Assembly (NCBI RefSeq): GCF_001612805.1
Contig: NZ_BDBD01000026.1
Location: 210,603 to 274,602, forward strand
Length of the DNA stretch: 64,000 bases
Direction of reading: 5' to 3'
DNA from: Nocardia coubleae NBRC 108252
GTDB taxonomy: Bacteria > Actinomycetota > Actinomycetes > Mycobacteriales > Mycobacteriaceae
In this document: piece by piece, positions 1-9,038 of the stretch
How the letters are laid out: every line of letters begins with the position of its first letter
How positions within the stretch are numbered: the stretch's first letter is position 1
Position numbers and translations under genes: made by a program
The notes under the pieces: generated by a model
Database searches by the model: none
What the model was told of the DNA's origin: nothing
Seen by the model: the letters and a program-made list of their open reading frames with translations, nothing else

Positions 1-99
1 GGCGACTTTGATTCGGCCGCAGTCGTTTTGGCGGCAAATCACGCTTGGGCTACGCTCGCTGCTGAGTTGAGTTTTGTCAGTGGCGGGAGAGCAGTAGAC

Positions 100-1539
100 A
101 TGTCGCCGAGTACGGCATGGCCCGCCTATGGCTTCAAGAATGATTTCCGGGGCAGGGTGGTTACTGCCCGAACTGATTGGTGGTCCGGCCTCGGTGCTGT
201 GTGGACCGCAGTCGCGATGATCGTGATCGTGCCCGCTTTGCTGATCCGGGTAACACCGGCACCACGTGAATCGGTCTGGGTGTGGGCGTTGTCGGTGACC
301 ACGGTCGCCGGACTGCGTTACGCCCTGCTCATCGCGTCCGGACGGCGGCGCCTGGTCGAGATGTCGTTCTGGGTGTTCACCTACGTGTTCCTGGGTTTGG
401 CACCGCTGGTTCAGATGCGGACCGAGCAGGTGCCCGACACCACCAAGGGCGCCGACCCGACGCTCAATGCCACGGCGATGACGATCGTCGCGGTCGGGAT
501 CGTCGCTTTCCTCGCCGGTCTGGTTGTGGTGGGACGGCGCGATACCGCGGACGCGGCCGCGCCCGTCGCACGCGAAGTCGATCGGCGCCGGGCATTGCTG
601 CTCGGCGGTGCCGGACTGCTGAGCGCCACCTATTACGTTGCCGCAGTAGGGCTTCCGACGCTGTTCTCCAGCCGGGACGACCTGGTGCAGGCGGTCGCGG
701 CACGCTGGCAGGAACCGATCGCCGCGGTGATGGTCGCCGGCGCGCAGATGCCGGTACTGGTGGCCTTCGTCGCCCTGGTCAAGGTCTACCAGCGCGCACC
801 GGACAGGTTCGTGCTCGGTGTCCTGATCCTCGACGGCATCGTCCTCGCCGTGGTGCTCAATCCGATCGCGAACGCGCGCTATACCGCGGGCACGGCAGCG
901 CTTGCCGTGGCTGCACTGTTCGGGTTGTTCGCGACGCCCACGCGATTTCGGCTGGTAGCGGTGTCGGCCGTGGCTGCCCTCGTGGTGCTGTTCCCGATGC
1001 TCGACCTGTTCCGGTACAGCGCGAGCGGTGAGCTGAAGACCGCAGGCCCACTCGACTCGCTGGTTTCCCCCGACTACGACTCGTTCGCCCAGATCAACAA
1101 CACCGCGCTGTACGTGCAGCGTGAGGGCTCGACCTACGGGCAGCAGGCCGCGGGCGTCGTGCTGTTCTGGGTGCCGCGAAAGTTGTGGGCGGACAAGCCG
1201 ACCGACACCGGCATCCTGCTGGCCGACTTCCGCGGGTACACGTTCAAGAATCTCTCCGCCCCGCTGTGGGGTGAGCTCTACATCAACGGCACCTGGCCCG
1301 CGCTGGTTCTCGGGATGGGGGCGCTGGGTGCGCTGGCCCGGCGTGCCGACGCGCGTATCGACGCGACGCTGCGGCGCACCCGCTCACCCGGCGTGCTGGC
1401 CTGCATCCTGCCCTTCTACCTGATCATCCTGCTGCGCGGCTCGCTACTGCAGGCGATGTCGAGCCTGCTGGTCATCCTCGTGTGCAGCGTGTTCGTCCTC
1501 GACTGGCGGAAGGAGCGCGCGGATGCGTTCGTCGGCTAG
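100..1539 (+). CDS. Wzy-like O-antigen/exopolysaccharide repeat-unit polymerase
   Basis: Multi-pass membrane protein of about 479 residues with roughly 10-12 hydrophobic segments along its length. The best conserved part is a large external loop (about residues 330-400) with a PRKLWADKPTDTG-like stretch, followed by a GELYINGTW helix; this is typical of oligosaccharide repeat-unit polymerases, which join lipid-linked repeat units outside the membrane. I chose the ATG at 100 because GGGAGA lies about 10 bases upstream. The frame is open to the left edge of the window, so a start further upstream cannot be excluded. It is the first visible gene of an overlapping polysaccharide operon. The exact polymer is unknown; an O-antigen ligase is the main alternative. 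Confidence 0.75.
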   Translation: MSPSTAWPAYGFKNDFRGRVVTARTDWWSGLGAVWTAVAMIVIVPALLIRVTPAPRESVWVWALSVTTVAGLRYALLIASGRRRLVEMSFWVFTYVFLGLAPLVQMRTEQVPDTTKGADPTLNATAMTIVAVGIVAFLAGLVVVGRRDTADAAAPVAREVDRRRALLLGGAGLLSATYYVAAVGLPTLFSSRDDLVQAVAARWQEPIAAVMVAGAQMPVLVAFVALVKVYQRAPDRFVLGVLILDGIVLAVVLNPIANARYTAGTAALAVAALFGLFATPTRFRLVAVSAVAALVVLFPMLDLFRYSASGELKTAGPLDSLVSPDYDSFAQINNTALYVQREGSTYGQQAAGVVLFWVPRKLWADKPTDTGILLADFRGYTFKNLSAPLWGELYINGTWPALVLGMGALGALARRADARIDATLRRTRSPGVLACILPFYLIILLRGSLLQAMSSLLVILVCSVFVLDWRKERADAFVG

Positions 1540-2290
1540 CCGAATGGTTCTCGGGCTCGCCATCGCTGCTGTGCTGGCCGGCGGGTTCCTCCTCGAACGG
1601 CACATGTCGGTGCCGGTCGGTGTGATCGCCGCGCCGACACTGCAGCCCTCAGCACCTGGTGTGCAGCAACGGCTTTCGGCGTTGTTCGTCGGCGACAGCT
1701 TCACCGCTGGTGCGGGCGTCGGCGGCGGTACGAACAGCTATGCCTGCATCCTGGCGCGCACACAGGGCTGGGCTTGCAACGTCGACGCGTTCGGCGCGAC
1801 CGGCTATCTCAACGACGGCGCGAAGTTCTATCCGGCTCCGCCGCCGGGGCGGCTGGTGGACAGGCTGCCTGCCGATGCCCGGATCTTCACCGTCGACGTG
1901 GTCTTCCTCGATGCCGGCCGCAACGACCTGGGCTACGAGCCGAGATCCGTGCTCGAAGCGTTGACCGATGCCTTGTCCGAGGTCGGGCGGTTGTGGCCGA
2001 CCGCGCAGGTGGTGGTGATCATGCCCGCCTACATGTCGGCAACACCGTACGCGAACTACACGACACTGCGGGCAGGCTTCGCCGATGCCTGCGAGGCCGC
2101 CGACGCCACCCTGTTGGACCCGGTGGCCGAGGGGTGGTACTCCGGCGCCGACATCGACATCGCGGCGATGCAGATCGAGGACAAAGTGCACCCGAACCCG
2201 CTCGGCCATCAGTTCCTGGCGGGCCGAGTCGCGAAGTCGCTGGTTCGCAACGGTCTCGGCGAGATCGTCACCGCCCGGGAGCCCGCATGA
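1523..2290 (+). CDS. Membrane-anchored SGNH/GDSL hydrolase of the polysaccharide operon
   Basis: 255 residues. An N-terminal hydrophobic anchor (about residues 8-24) is followed by an SGNH hydrolase domain. The GDS nucleophile block is at residues 57-59, and the catalytic Asp-x-x-His block (DKVHPN) lies near residue 220. Such proteins are usually O-acyl esterases or acyltransferases acting on cell-surface sugars. The ATG overlaps the polymerase gene by 17 bases and is preceded by AAGGAG, so translation is probably coupled. Context suggests it trims or transfers acetyl or acyl groups on the exported polymer, which fits the sugar O-acetyltransferase homologue downstream. Substrate is inferred only. 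Confidence 0.8.
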   Translation: MRSSASRMVLGLAIAAVLAGGFLLERHMSVPVGVIAAPTLQPSAPGVQQRLSALFVGDSFTAGAGVGGGTNSYACILARTQGWACNVDAFGATGYLNDGAKFYPAPPPGRLVDRLPADARIFTVDVVFLDAGRNDLGYEPRSVLEALTDALSEVGRLWPTAQVVVIMPAYMSATPYANYTTLRAGFADACEAADATLLDPVAEGWYSGADIDIAAMQIEDKVHPNPLGHQFLAGRVAKSLVRNGLGEIVTAREPA

Positions 2291-2958
2291 ATCCGTCGTT
2301 CTTCACGCTGCTGCGAATGCGGTGGCAGCTGGTGACCACGTTGTTGCTGCTGGCCATCCTGATGGGCGTCGGCGTGACATTGCAGACCACACCTCGGTTC
2401 GTCTCCACCGCTCGCATCTTCCTGGCGACGCCGAGCTGGAACGGCGCTACGCGCAACAGTGCCGAAGCCAGCCCGTTTCGAGGTGACGACTTCGCGCGTT
2501 CACGGGCCCGCAGCTATGTGCGCATGGCCGGTGATGTCGATCTGGCTCGCCGGGTCGTTACGAAGCTGGGCGCGGACCGGTCCCCCGAAGCGCTGGCCGG
2601 GGCGGTCACCGCGCATCTGATCCCCGACACGGTGCTGATCGATGTGTCGGTGGCCGATGTGTCGGCCCCGGAAGCGCAACGACTCGCCGATGGTGTCGCC
2701 GCCGAGCTCGCCGCGCAGATCCTGGCGCTGGAAACCCCGAGCGGGTCGCGGATTCCCACGGTGGAGCCGGTGATCACGCAGACCGCAGACCTACCGGAGC
2801 ATCCGTCCGAACCCGATGTGTGGAACAACCTGGCGCTCGCGGCCGGCCTGGGGCTGCTGGCCGGGGTCACCGGCGCAGTGCTCGTTCCGCAGCGGCCGGG
2901 CAGTGCGCGAAGCGACCGCGGCCCGGGAAAAACGGTGAGAGAGAGGTCGTTTCGGTGA
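2287..2958 (+). CDS. Wzz-like chain-length/export protein 1
   Basis: 223 residues starting at an ATG that overlaps the preceding stop codon (ATGA). A hydrophobic segment at about residues 15-32 and another near residues 180-200 flank an extracellular domain, which is the layout of Wzz/capsular polysaccharide co-polymerases. The first helix is followed by the usual TPRFVSTARIFL-like beta strand. No tyrosine-kinase domain is fused. It probably sets polymer length or assists export with the neighbouring Wzy-like protein. It is immediately followed by a second protein of the same architecture. Confidence 0.7.
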   Translation: MNPSFFTLLRMRWQLVTTLLLLAILMGVGVTLQTTPRFVSTARIFLATPSWNGATRNSAEASPFRGDDFARSRARSYVRMAGDVDLARRVVTKLGADRSPEALAGAVTAHLIPDTVLIDVSVADVSAPEAQRLADGVAAELAAQILALETPSGSRIPTVEPVITQTADLPEHPSEPDVWNNLALAAGLGLLAGVTGAVLVPQRPGSARSDRGPGKTVRERSFR

Positions 2959-3725
2959 CGCTTCTACGATGGTGGCCCAGCGTGGCCGGGGTGGTGCTCG
3001 GGTGCACGGCCGCAGTGGGGATGCTGGTTTCCAGCCCAACGGTCTTCACCGCGACGACGACGCTGTTCATCGGATCGCCGGTGAGTGCCGACTCCGCGGG
3101 TGCGTACGCCGGAGACCTGTTCGGCCAGCAGCGCGCAGTCAGTTACGCGCACCTGTTCACCAGCGATGATCTCGCGACCAAGGTGATCGACGACCTGTCG
3201 CTGGAGCTGACGCCTGCCGAACTCATCGCCCAGGTGTCGGCCCGGCAGCTGCCCAAGACCGTGCTGCTCGAGGTGAACGCGACCGATCCCGCGGCGCAGC
3301 GTGCCGCCGATATCGCGAACGCGTACGCGGCCAACTTCGCCGCCTACGTCGCCAGGCTCGAGACGCCGGCGGTGGGCAATCAGTCGGTGGCCAAGATCAG
3401 CGTGGTTCGCACCGCTACCGCACCTGTGGCACCGTCGAGTCCTGGTGCGCCGATGTACCTCGGCGGTGGGCTGGTGCTCGGCGCGATGCTGGGTGGACTC
3501 GCGCAATGGGCGCTGAGCAGACACGCTCGTCGGGCAGCCCCAGCAACCGACGTGCCCGAGCCCGCACCCCGACGGACCGAACCGCCGCGCGAGGCAGGCA
3601 CCGGTAGCCATCGAGCGGCGCCCGCTGTGCGCCGGACCGAACCCCGCAACTTTCACATCGATGCCGAGGGGCCGGAGTTCGCGACCCAGCAGCTACCGCG
3701 AGCCGGAGGGCGCACTCATGGCTGA
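2955..3725 (+). CDS. Wzz-like chain-length/export protein 2
   Basis: 256 residues. GTG start overlaps the previous stop by 4 bases (GTGA). Like its neighbour it has an N-terminal membrane helix (about residues 8-28), a VFTATTTLFIG strand, an extracellular domain and a second helix near residues 165-185. A Pro/Arg-rich cytoplasmic tail follows (about residues 190-256). Two adjacent, diverged Wzz-like proteins suggest a hetero-oligomeric co-polymerase, or one protein for polymerisation and one for export. I see no kinase motif. The 3' end overlaps the next gene by 8 bases. Confidence 0.7.
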   Translation: MTLLRWWPSVAGVVLGCTAAVGMLVSSPTVFTATTTLFIGSPVSADSAGAYAGDLFGQQRAVSYAHLFTSDDLATKVIDDLSLELTPAELIAQVSARQLPKTVLLEVNATDPAAQRAADIANAYAANFAAYVARLETPAVGNQSVAKISVVRTATAPVAPSSPGAPMYLGGGLVLGAMLGGLAQWALSRHARRAAPATDVPEPAPRRTEPPREAGTGSHRAAPAVRRTEPRNFHIDAEGPEFATQQLPRAGGRTHG

Positions 3726-5223
3726 CTCCGTCCGGCGGCACGTGCTTGCGGCGTCGCTCGGTCGCCGCGTTCGATCGACGGTGATCGCGTTCTGCTCGGC
3801 CGGGGCCGTCGTTGGCTTACTGGTGGCATGCACCGCCGCCCCGACAGCCCCGGCGAATCCGCTCGGAGACCAGGGGCCCGACGCCAAACTCGTTTTCGCC
3901 CACTACTTTCCGCCCTACCCCATCTCGATCGACAACCTGCCCGCCGAGCGCGACTACTACTCCACGGAATACTTGAACCCCGGCGGCAGTGGTGGTGCCA
4001 ATGCCGCCTACGGCGGTCTGCTGCGCGACCGGCCCGTGCCGCGCCCGGTGTCGGACCACGCGGACTGGCGCTCGGCTGATCTGGAAACCGAAGTCCGACA
4101 GGCCATTGCGGCCGGCATCGACGGGTTCACGGTGAACCTGCTGACCTCGGCCGCTGACGGCGGCCTCTGGCATGCCGATGTGCCCACCCGGTTGCTGCGG
4201 GCGGCGCATGCGGTGGACCCGAAGTTCAAGATCATGCTGATGCCCGACATGTCCGGGACGCCGGGCACCTGGAGCGTGGCGCAGCTGGCTGCCGAGCTCG
4301 CCGGCTGGGCGGCCGAGCCCGCCGCCTACCGGCTCTCGACGGGGCCGCTGGTGGTGTCGCCGTACATGGCCGAGAAACGCCCGGCCGCTTGGTGGTCGGA
4401 GCTCGTCGCGGTCATGTCGAGCGCGCACGGCATCGAGGTCGCGCTGGCGCCGGTGTTCACCGTGTACGACACCTACGCCGCCGACTATGCCCCGATCAGC
4501 TACGCGATGTCGATCTGGGGCGGCCGGAATCCGGCGTTCAATCCCGTGTCGGGGTTCCCGCTGGACACCATCGCCGACGCGCACAGCCGTGGCGCCCGGT
4601 GGATGCAGCCGGTGTCGATGCAGGACTACCGTCCGCGCAACGGCATTTTCGACGAGGCAGGCAATACCGAGAACCTGCGCAATACGTGGACCATCGCGAT
4701 CGCGGGCGGCGCGGACTGGGTGCAGCTGGTCACCTGGAACGACCACAGCGAAGGCACATCGTTCGCGCCATCGATGTACCACGGCGGCGCGCTGCTCGGG
4801 CTGTCGTCGTACTTCCTGCGCTGGTTCAAGTCCGGCCGTCCGCCCGCGATCGAGCGCGACGAGCTGTACCTGACCCATCGACAGCAACTGGTCGCGACGC
4901 GGCCGACGTACCCGCAGACCGTGCTGATGACCCTCCGGCCGGGCAGCACCCCGGCGCGGGACGAAGCCGAAGCGCTCGTCCTGCTGCGCGAGCCGGGCAC
5001 GGTTGCCGTGCGCGCGGGCAGCCAGGTCGCCCGCTGCACGCTGCCCGCCGGTCTCGGCATCTGCGCGGTGTCGTTGCCCGGCGGCGAGTCCGACGTCACC
5101 GTCAGCGCCTACCTGGAGCGCGCGGGTGACGTCGTACTGGTGGCGAGCTCACCGTGGCCGGTGCGGGCACATCCACCGGTTCAGGACCTGCAGTACACCG
5201 CCACGATGGGAGTCGCCCCGTGA
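3718..5223 (+). CDS. GH71-type lipoprotein glycoside hydrolase
   Basis: 501 residues. The N-terminus is basic, with RR at residues 16-17, then a hydrophobic stretch ending in a lipobox (LLVAC, Cys38), so it should be anchored outside the membrane. The mature domain begins KLVFAHYFPPYP and contains an AGIDGFTVNLLT strand, an IMLMPDMSG strand and a WVQLVTWNDHSEG stretch, which match glycoside hydrolase family 71 (alpha-1,3-glucanases). Finding it inside a polymer operon suggests editing or release of the polysaccharide, or depolymerisation of misassembled product. Activity on alpha-1,3-glucan is family knowledge, not shown here. The ATG at 3718 was preferred over the longer frame because of its position at the previous gene's end. 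Confidence 0.7.
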   Translation: MADSVRRHVLAASLGRRVRSTVIAFCSAGAVVGLLVACTAAPTAPANPLGDQGPDAKLVFAHYFPPYPISIDNLPAERDYYSTEYLNPGGSGGANAAYGGLLRDRPVPRPVSDHADWRSADLETEVRQAIAAGIDGFTVNLLTSAADGGLWHADVPTRLLRAAHAVDPKFKIMLMPDMSGTPGTWSVAQLAAELAGWAAEPAAYRLSTGPLVVSPYMAEKRPAAWWSELVAVMSSAHGIEVALAPVFTVYDTYAADYAPISYAMSIWGGRNPAFNPVSGFPLDTIADAHSRGARWMQPVSMQDYRPRNGIFDEAGNTENLRNTWTIAIAGGADWVQLVTWNDHSEGTSFAPSMYHGGALLGLSSYFLRWFKSGRPPAIERDELYLTHRQQLVATRPTYPQTVLMTLRPGSTPARDEAEALVLLREPGTVAVRAGSQVARCTLPAGLGICAVSLPGGESDVTVSAYLERAGDVVLVASSPWPVRAHPPVQDLQYTATMGVAP

Positions 5224-6515
5224 CCAGTCCGCTCTCGATCGTGATCGCCGGTCTGAACTATGCGCCGGAGAGCACCGGAATCGCGCCCTACACCACCGGC
5301 GTCGCCGCAGGCTTGCGTGCGCGCGGACACCGGGTTCGGGTGTTGACCGGGCTGCCGCACTATCCGCAGTGGCGACTGCAGCCGGGTTTCGACGATCCGG
5401 CGGCGTTGCGCACCGAAATCGATGGTGTTGCGGTGCGACGGCTTCGGCACTTCGTACCGGATCCGCCCAGCGGGTTGGGGCGGGTTCGGATGGAGGCGAG
5501 CTTCGGTGCGAGGCAAGCCGCCGCCTTGCCGTCCGACGATGTCGATGCCGTTGTGTTCGTCAGCCCGGCGATGTTGTCGACCGCTGCGGGGCTCCTCCGT
5601 CTTCGATTGGGTCGCAGTAACTCTTGCCCCGCAGTCGGTGTCTGGGTGCAGGATCTCTACAGCCGGGGCGTGGTGGAGACGGGTGCGATGAGTGGCAGGC
5701 CCGCCCAGCTGGCCGCCGCATTCGAATCGGGCTTGTTGCGGGCCGCCGACGGTGTCGTGGCCATCCACGACCGCTTCAAATCCACCATGACGTCGGAGCT
5801 TCGGGTTCCGGCGGAGCGGATCACGGTGATACGCAACTGGACTCACCTACGTCCGGCGCCGGTGATCGATCGTGCGGCGGCGCGACGCAAGCTGGGCTGG
5901 GACGACGAGACGGTGATCGTGCTGCACACCGGAAACATGGGCGCCAAACAAGGTTTGGAGCATGTGATCGCGGCCGCCGGTCATGCGCAGCGACACGGAG
6001 AACCGGTGCGATTCGTCCTGGTCGGCGGCGGTAACCAGCGTCCCCAGTTGGAGGCCGCGGGCCGCGGGATCGACACCCTGCGGTTTCTCGACTCGCTGCC
6101 CGACGGTGACTACCAGCAGGCGCTGGCCGCCGCGGATGTGCTGCTGGTGAACGAGCGCCCCGGCGTCGGTGAGATGGCCGTGCCGAGCAAGCTCACCTCG
6201 TACTTCACCACCGGTAACCCCGTCATCGCGGCAACCGACGCCGACAGCATCACCGCCGCGGAGATCCGCGCGTCCGGCGGCGGTCTCGTTGTCGCACCGG
6301 ATGATCCGGCACAGCTGGTGCGCACAGCCCTCGAACTGGGCCGCGATCGTGAACGGGCCGCCGCGCTCGGCGCCGCGGGCAGGCAGTTCTGTGCACGCAC
6401 GCTGTCGCAAACACATGCCATTGATCAGTTCGAACAGTGGCTCACCGACCTGGTCGAGACCAAGGCCAGGCACAGCAAGGGTAGGAGGGGCAGCCACCGT
6501 GACGCAGTCCGGTAA
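5220..6515 (+). CDS. Family 4 glycosyltransferase (WcaI/WbuB-like)
   Basis: 431 residues with two Rossmann-like halves. The N-terminus (IVIAGLNYAPESTGIAPYT) is the characteristic start of WcaI/WbuB-type GT-B transferases, and the C-terminal half carries the nucleotide-sugar region with VGGGNQRPQLE and a MAVPSKLTSYF motif. It probably adds one sugar to the lipid-linked repeat unit on the cytoplasmic face. GTG start overlaps the preceding stop by 4 bases. The acceptor and sugar donor cannot be read from sequence; fucose is a candidate because Gmd and fucose synthase follow. Confidence 0.85.
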   Translation: MTSPLSIVIAGLNYAPESTGIAPYTTGVAAGLRARGHRVRVLTGLPHYPQWRLQPGFDDPAALRTEIDGVAVRRLRHFVPDPPSGLGRVRMEASFGARQAAALPSDDVDAVVFVSPAMLSTAAGLLRLRLGRSNSCPAVGVWVQDLYSRGVVETGAMSGRPAQLAAAFESGLLRAADGVVAIHDRFKSTMTSELRVPAERITVIRNWTHLRPAPVIDRAAARRKLGWDDETVIVLHTGNMGAKQGLEHVIAAAGHAQRHGEPVRFVLVGGGNQRPQLEAAGRGIDTLRFLDSLPDGDYQQALAAADVLLVNERPGVGEMAVPSKLTSYFTTGNPVIAATDADSITAAEIRASGGGLVVAPDDPAQLVRTALELGRDRERAAALGAAGRQFCARTLSQTHAIDQFEQWLTDLVETKARHSKGRRGSHRDAVR

Positions 6516-7542
6516 GCGAGCACTGATAACAGGCATCACCGGTCAGGACGGTTCGTATCTGGCGGAGCTGCTGCTCAGCAAGGGTTACGAGGTGCACGGC
6601 TTGATCCGGCGCGCCTCCACGTTCAACACCGCGCGCATCGATCATCTGTACCAGGACCCGCACGACCCGCAGGCCCGGCTGTTCCTGCACTACGGCGATC
6701 TGTCCGACGGTGCACGCCTGGTGACGCTCTTGCGCCAGATCCAGCCCGACGAGGTGTACAACCTGGCGGCGCAATCGCACGTGCGCGTCAGCTTCGACGA
6801 GCCCGAACACACCGGCAACACCACCGGACTCGGCACTGTGCGGTTGCTCGAGGCGGTCCGGATGGTCGGTGCGGACTGCCGCTACTACCAGGCGTCCACC
6901 TCGGAGTTGTTCGGCGCGACACCACCACCGCAGAACGAGGAGACCCCGTTCTATCCGCGTTCCCCGTATGGCGCGGCGAAGATCTACTCCTACTGGATCG
7001 CCCGCAACTACCGCGAGGCGTACGGCATGTACGTGGTCAACGGCATCCTGTTCAACCACGAGTCGCCGCGTCGCGGGGAGACCTTCGTGACACGCAAGAT
7101 CACGCGTGCGGTCGCCCGGATCGCCGCCGGCCTGGAACAGCATGTGTACCTGGGCAATCTGGATTCCATCCGGGACTGGGGGTACGCCCCCGAGTACGTC
7201 GAGGGTATGTGGCGGATGCTGCAAGCCGATGAGCCGGACGACTACGTACTGGCCACCGGCGGCTCGTACACGGTGCGCGATTTCGTGGTCGCGGCCTTCG
7301 AACGTGCCGGGCTCGACTGGACCGAGCACGTCCGGTTCGACGAGCGCTACCTACGCCCGACCGAGGTCGATGCGCTGGTCGGCGACGCGAGCAAGGCGGA
7401 GCGGTTGCTCGGCTGGAAGGCCGGGGTGCACACCCCGGAGCTCGCGGCGATCATGGTCGACGCCGACATCGCGGCGCTCGAACATGCGGGCAAGCCCTGG
7501 ATCGATCGGCCCGCCCTCGCGGAGTGGAGCACCGCCCGATGA
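6499..7542 (+). CDS. gmd: GDP-mannose 4,6-dehydratase
   Basis: 347 residues, the usual length. It begins with the extended-SDR Rossmann motif GITGQDGSYLAE, followed by LIRRAS, the STSELFG catalytic region, and YGAAK with the catalytic Tyr and Lys. The family-specific NHESPRRGETFVTRKI segment is intact. It converts GDP-mannose to GDP-4-keto-6-deoxymannose, the first step to GDP-L-fucose. The GTG start at 6499 sits after GGAGGGG and lies inside the end of the previous gene (17-base overlap). Together with the next gene it supplies GDP-L-fucose for the polymer. Confidence 0.95.
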   Translation: MTQSGKRALITGITGQDGSYLAELLLSKGYEVHGLIRRASTFNTARIDHLYQDPHDPQARLFLHYGDLSDGARLVTLLRQIQPDEVYNLAAQSHVRVSFDEPEHTGNTTGLGTVRLLEAVRMVGADCRYYQASTSELFGATPPPQNEETPFYPRSPYGAAKIYSYWIARNYREAYGMYVVNGILFNHESPRRGETFVTRKITRAVARIAAGLEQHVYLGNLDSIRDWGYAPEYVEGMWRMLQADEPDDYVLATGGSYTVRDFVVAAFERAGLDWTEHVRFDERYLRPTEVDALVGDASKAERLLGWKAGVHTPELAAIMVDADIAALEHAGKPWIDRPALAEWSTAR

Positions 7543-8516
7543 GCGTGGATGCCGGTGCGGTCCAGCCCCTGGACCGCGATGCGACGGTCTACATCGCAGG
7601 CCATCGCGGGCTGGTCGGCTCCGCGGTGTGGCGGGCGTTCGAGCGTGCCGGGTTCGGCAACCTGATCGGCCGGAGCTCCGCGGAGCTCGACCTGCGTGAT
7701 CGTGGCGCGGTGTTCGAGTTCGTCGGCGCTACCCGGCCCGATGTCGTTGTGCTGGCCGCGGCGCGGGTGGGTGGTATCCAGGCCAACAACACCTATCCGG
7801 TGGACTTCCTGTCCGACAACCTGCAGATCCAGGTCAATGTGCTCGATGCCGCTGTGTCGGTGCGGGTTCCGCGGCTGCTGTTCCTCGGCTCGTCGTGCAT
7901 CTACCCGAAGCACGCGCCGCAGCCGATCAAAGAGGAATACCTGCTCACCGGGCATCTGGAGCCGACCAACGATGCCTACGCCATCGCCAAGATCGCGGGA
8001 ATTCTCCAGGTTCAGGCAGTGCGCAGGCAGTACGGACTGCCCTGGATCTCGGCGATGCCGACCAACCTCTACGGTGTCGGCGACAACTTCTCCGCCCAGT
8101 CCTCGCACGTGCTGCCCGCGCTGATCCGCCGCTACAACGAGGCCGCACGCGATGGCATTGCAGAGGTGACGAACTGGGGTAGTGGCCGACCGCTGCGTGA
8201 ATTCCTCCACGTGGACGACATGGCTCGCGCGTGTCTGCACCTGCTCGACCACTACGACGGTGCCGAACACGTCAATGTCGGTACCGGCAGCGATGTTTCG
8301 ATCGCCGAGGTCGCCGGGCTCGTCGCCGACGCCGTGGGCTTCACCGGGCGAACCCACTGGGACACCACCAAACCGGACGGCACTCCGCGCAAACTGCTCG
8401 ACGTCTCGAAGCTGCGCGCGCTCGGTTGGGAACCGCAGGTCGAGTTGGCCGCGGGCATCGCGGACACGGTCGCGTGGTACCGGGAACACGAGGAGACCGC
8501 GCGGGGGTTGGTGTGA
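7539..8516 (+). CDS. fcl: GDP-L-fucose synthase
   Basis: 325 residues. Features are the GHRGLVGSA nucleotide-binding loop, the SSCIYPK segment, NDAYAIAK with catalytic Tyr and Lys, and MPTNLYG further on. It is an epimerase-reductase that turns GDP-4-keto-6-deoxymannose into GDP-L-fucose with NADPH. It starts with ATG overlapping the gmd stop codon (ATGA), so the two pathway enzymes are translationally coupled. The intact pair makes a fucose-containing polymer likely. Confidence 0.95.
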   Translation: MSVDAGAVQPLDRDATVYIAGHRGLVGSAVWRAFERAGFGNLIGRSSAELDLRDRGAVFEFVGATRPDVVVLAAARVGGIQANNTYPVDFLSDNLQIQVNVLDAAVSVRVPRLLFLGSSCIYPKHAPQPIKEEYLLTGHLEPTNDAYAIAKIAGILQVQAVRRQYGLPWISAMPTNLYGVGDNFSAQSSHVLPALIRRYNEAARDGIAEVTNWGSGRPLREFLHVDDMARACLHLLDHYDGAEHVNVGTGSDVSIAEVAGLVADAVGFTGRTHWDTTKPDGTPRKLLDVSKLRALGWEPQVELAAGIADTVAWYREHEETARGLV

Positions 8517-9037
8517 CGCGTTCGCTGGCCGGGTTCACCGGTGCGGGATACGACAAGGGCCGCCCTGTTGCCGTCCAGATCGCGTGGCTCGCGGTGGCCG
8601 GTGTGCTCGCCAAGTGGTGGTGCCCGAACCGGTTGCGTGTGGCTGTCCTTCGTGCCTTCGGGGCGAGTATCGAACCAGGGGTGCTCATCCGGCATCGGGT
8701 GCGGATCCACTGGCCGTGGAAGCTGTCGGTCGGCGCGGACAGCTGGATCGGCGAGGACGTCTGGATCCTCAACCTGGAGCCGGTGACGATCGGCGCGAAT
8801 GTCTGTGTGTCGCAGGGTGTCCTGCTGTGTACCGGCAGTCACGACCGGCACTCGTCGACCTTCGAGTTCGACAACGCGCCGATTGCTGTGCACGACGGTG
8901 CTTGGCTCGGTACCCGGGCGACGGTGCTGCGCGGCGTCACGATCGGCGCGCGGGCCACCGTGGGGGCGACCGCCTTGGTCACCTCTGATGTCGCGGCCGA
9001 CGCCACGATGCTCGCGCCGCGTGCGATGGCGGTGTGA
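8513..9037 (+). CDS. Left-handed beta-helix acetyltransferase (WcaF-like)
   Basis: 174 residues. Hexapeptide repeats typical of the LbH fold run from about residue 50 to the end (SIEPGVLIRH, VTIGANVCVS, VTIGARATVGA). The layout resembles WcaF/colanic acid acetyltransferases, with a TGSHDRHS loop that carries the presumed catalytic His. It probably O-acetylates a sugar of the repeat unit. GTG start overlaps the fucose synthase stop by 4 bases. Confidence 0.85.
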   Translation: MTRSLAGFTGAGYDKGRPVAVQIAWLAVAGVLAKWWCPNRLRVAVLRAFGASIEPGVLIRHRVRIHWPWKLSVGADSWIGEDVWILNLEPVTIGANVCVSQGVLLCTGSHDRHSSTFEFDNAPIAVHDGAWLGTRATVLRGVTIGARATVGATALVTSDVAADATMLAPRAMAV

Positions 9038-9038
9038 G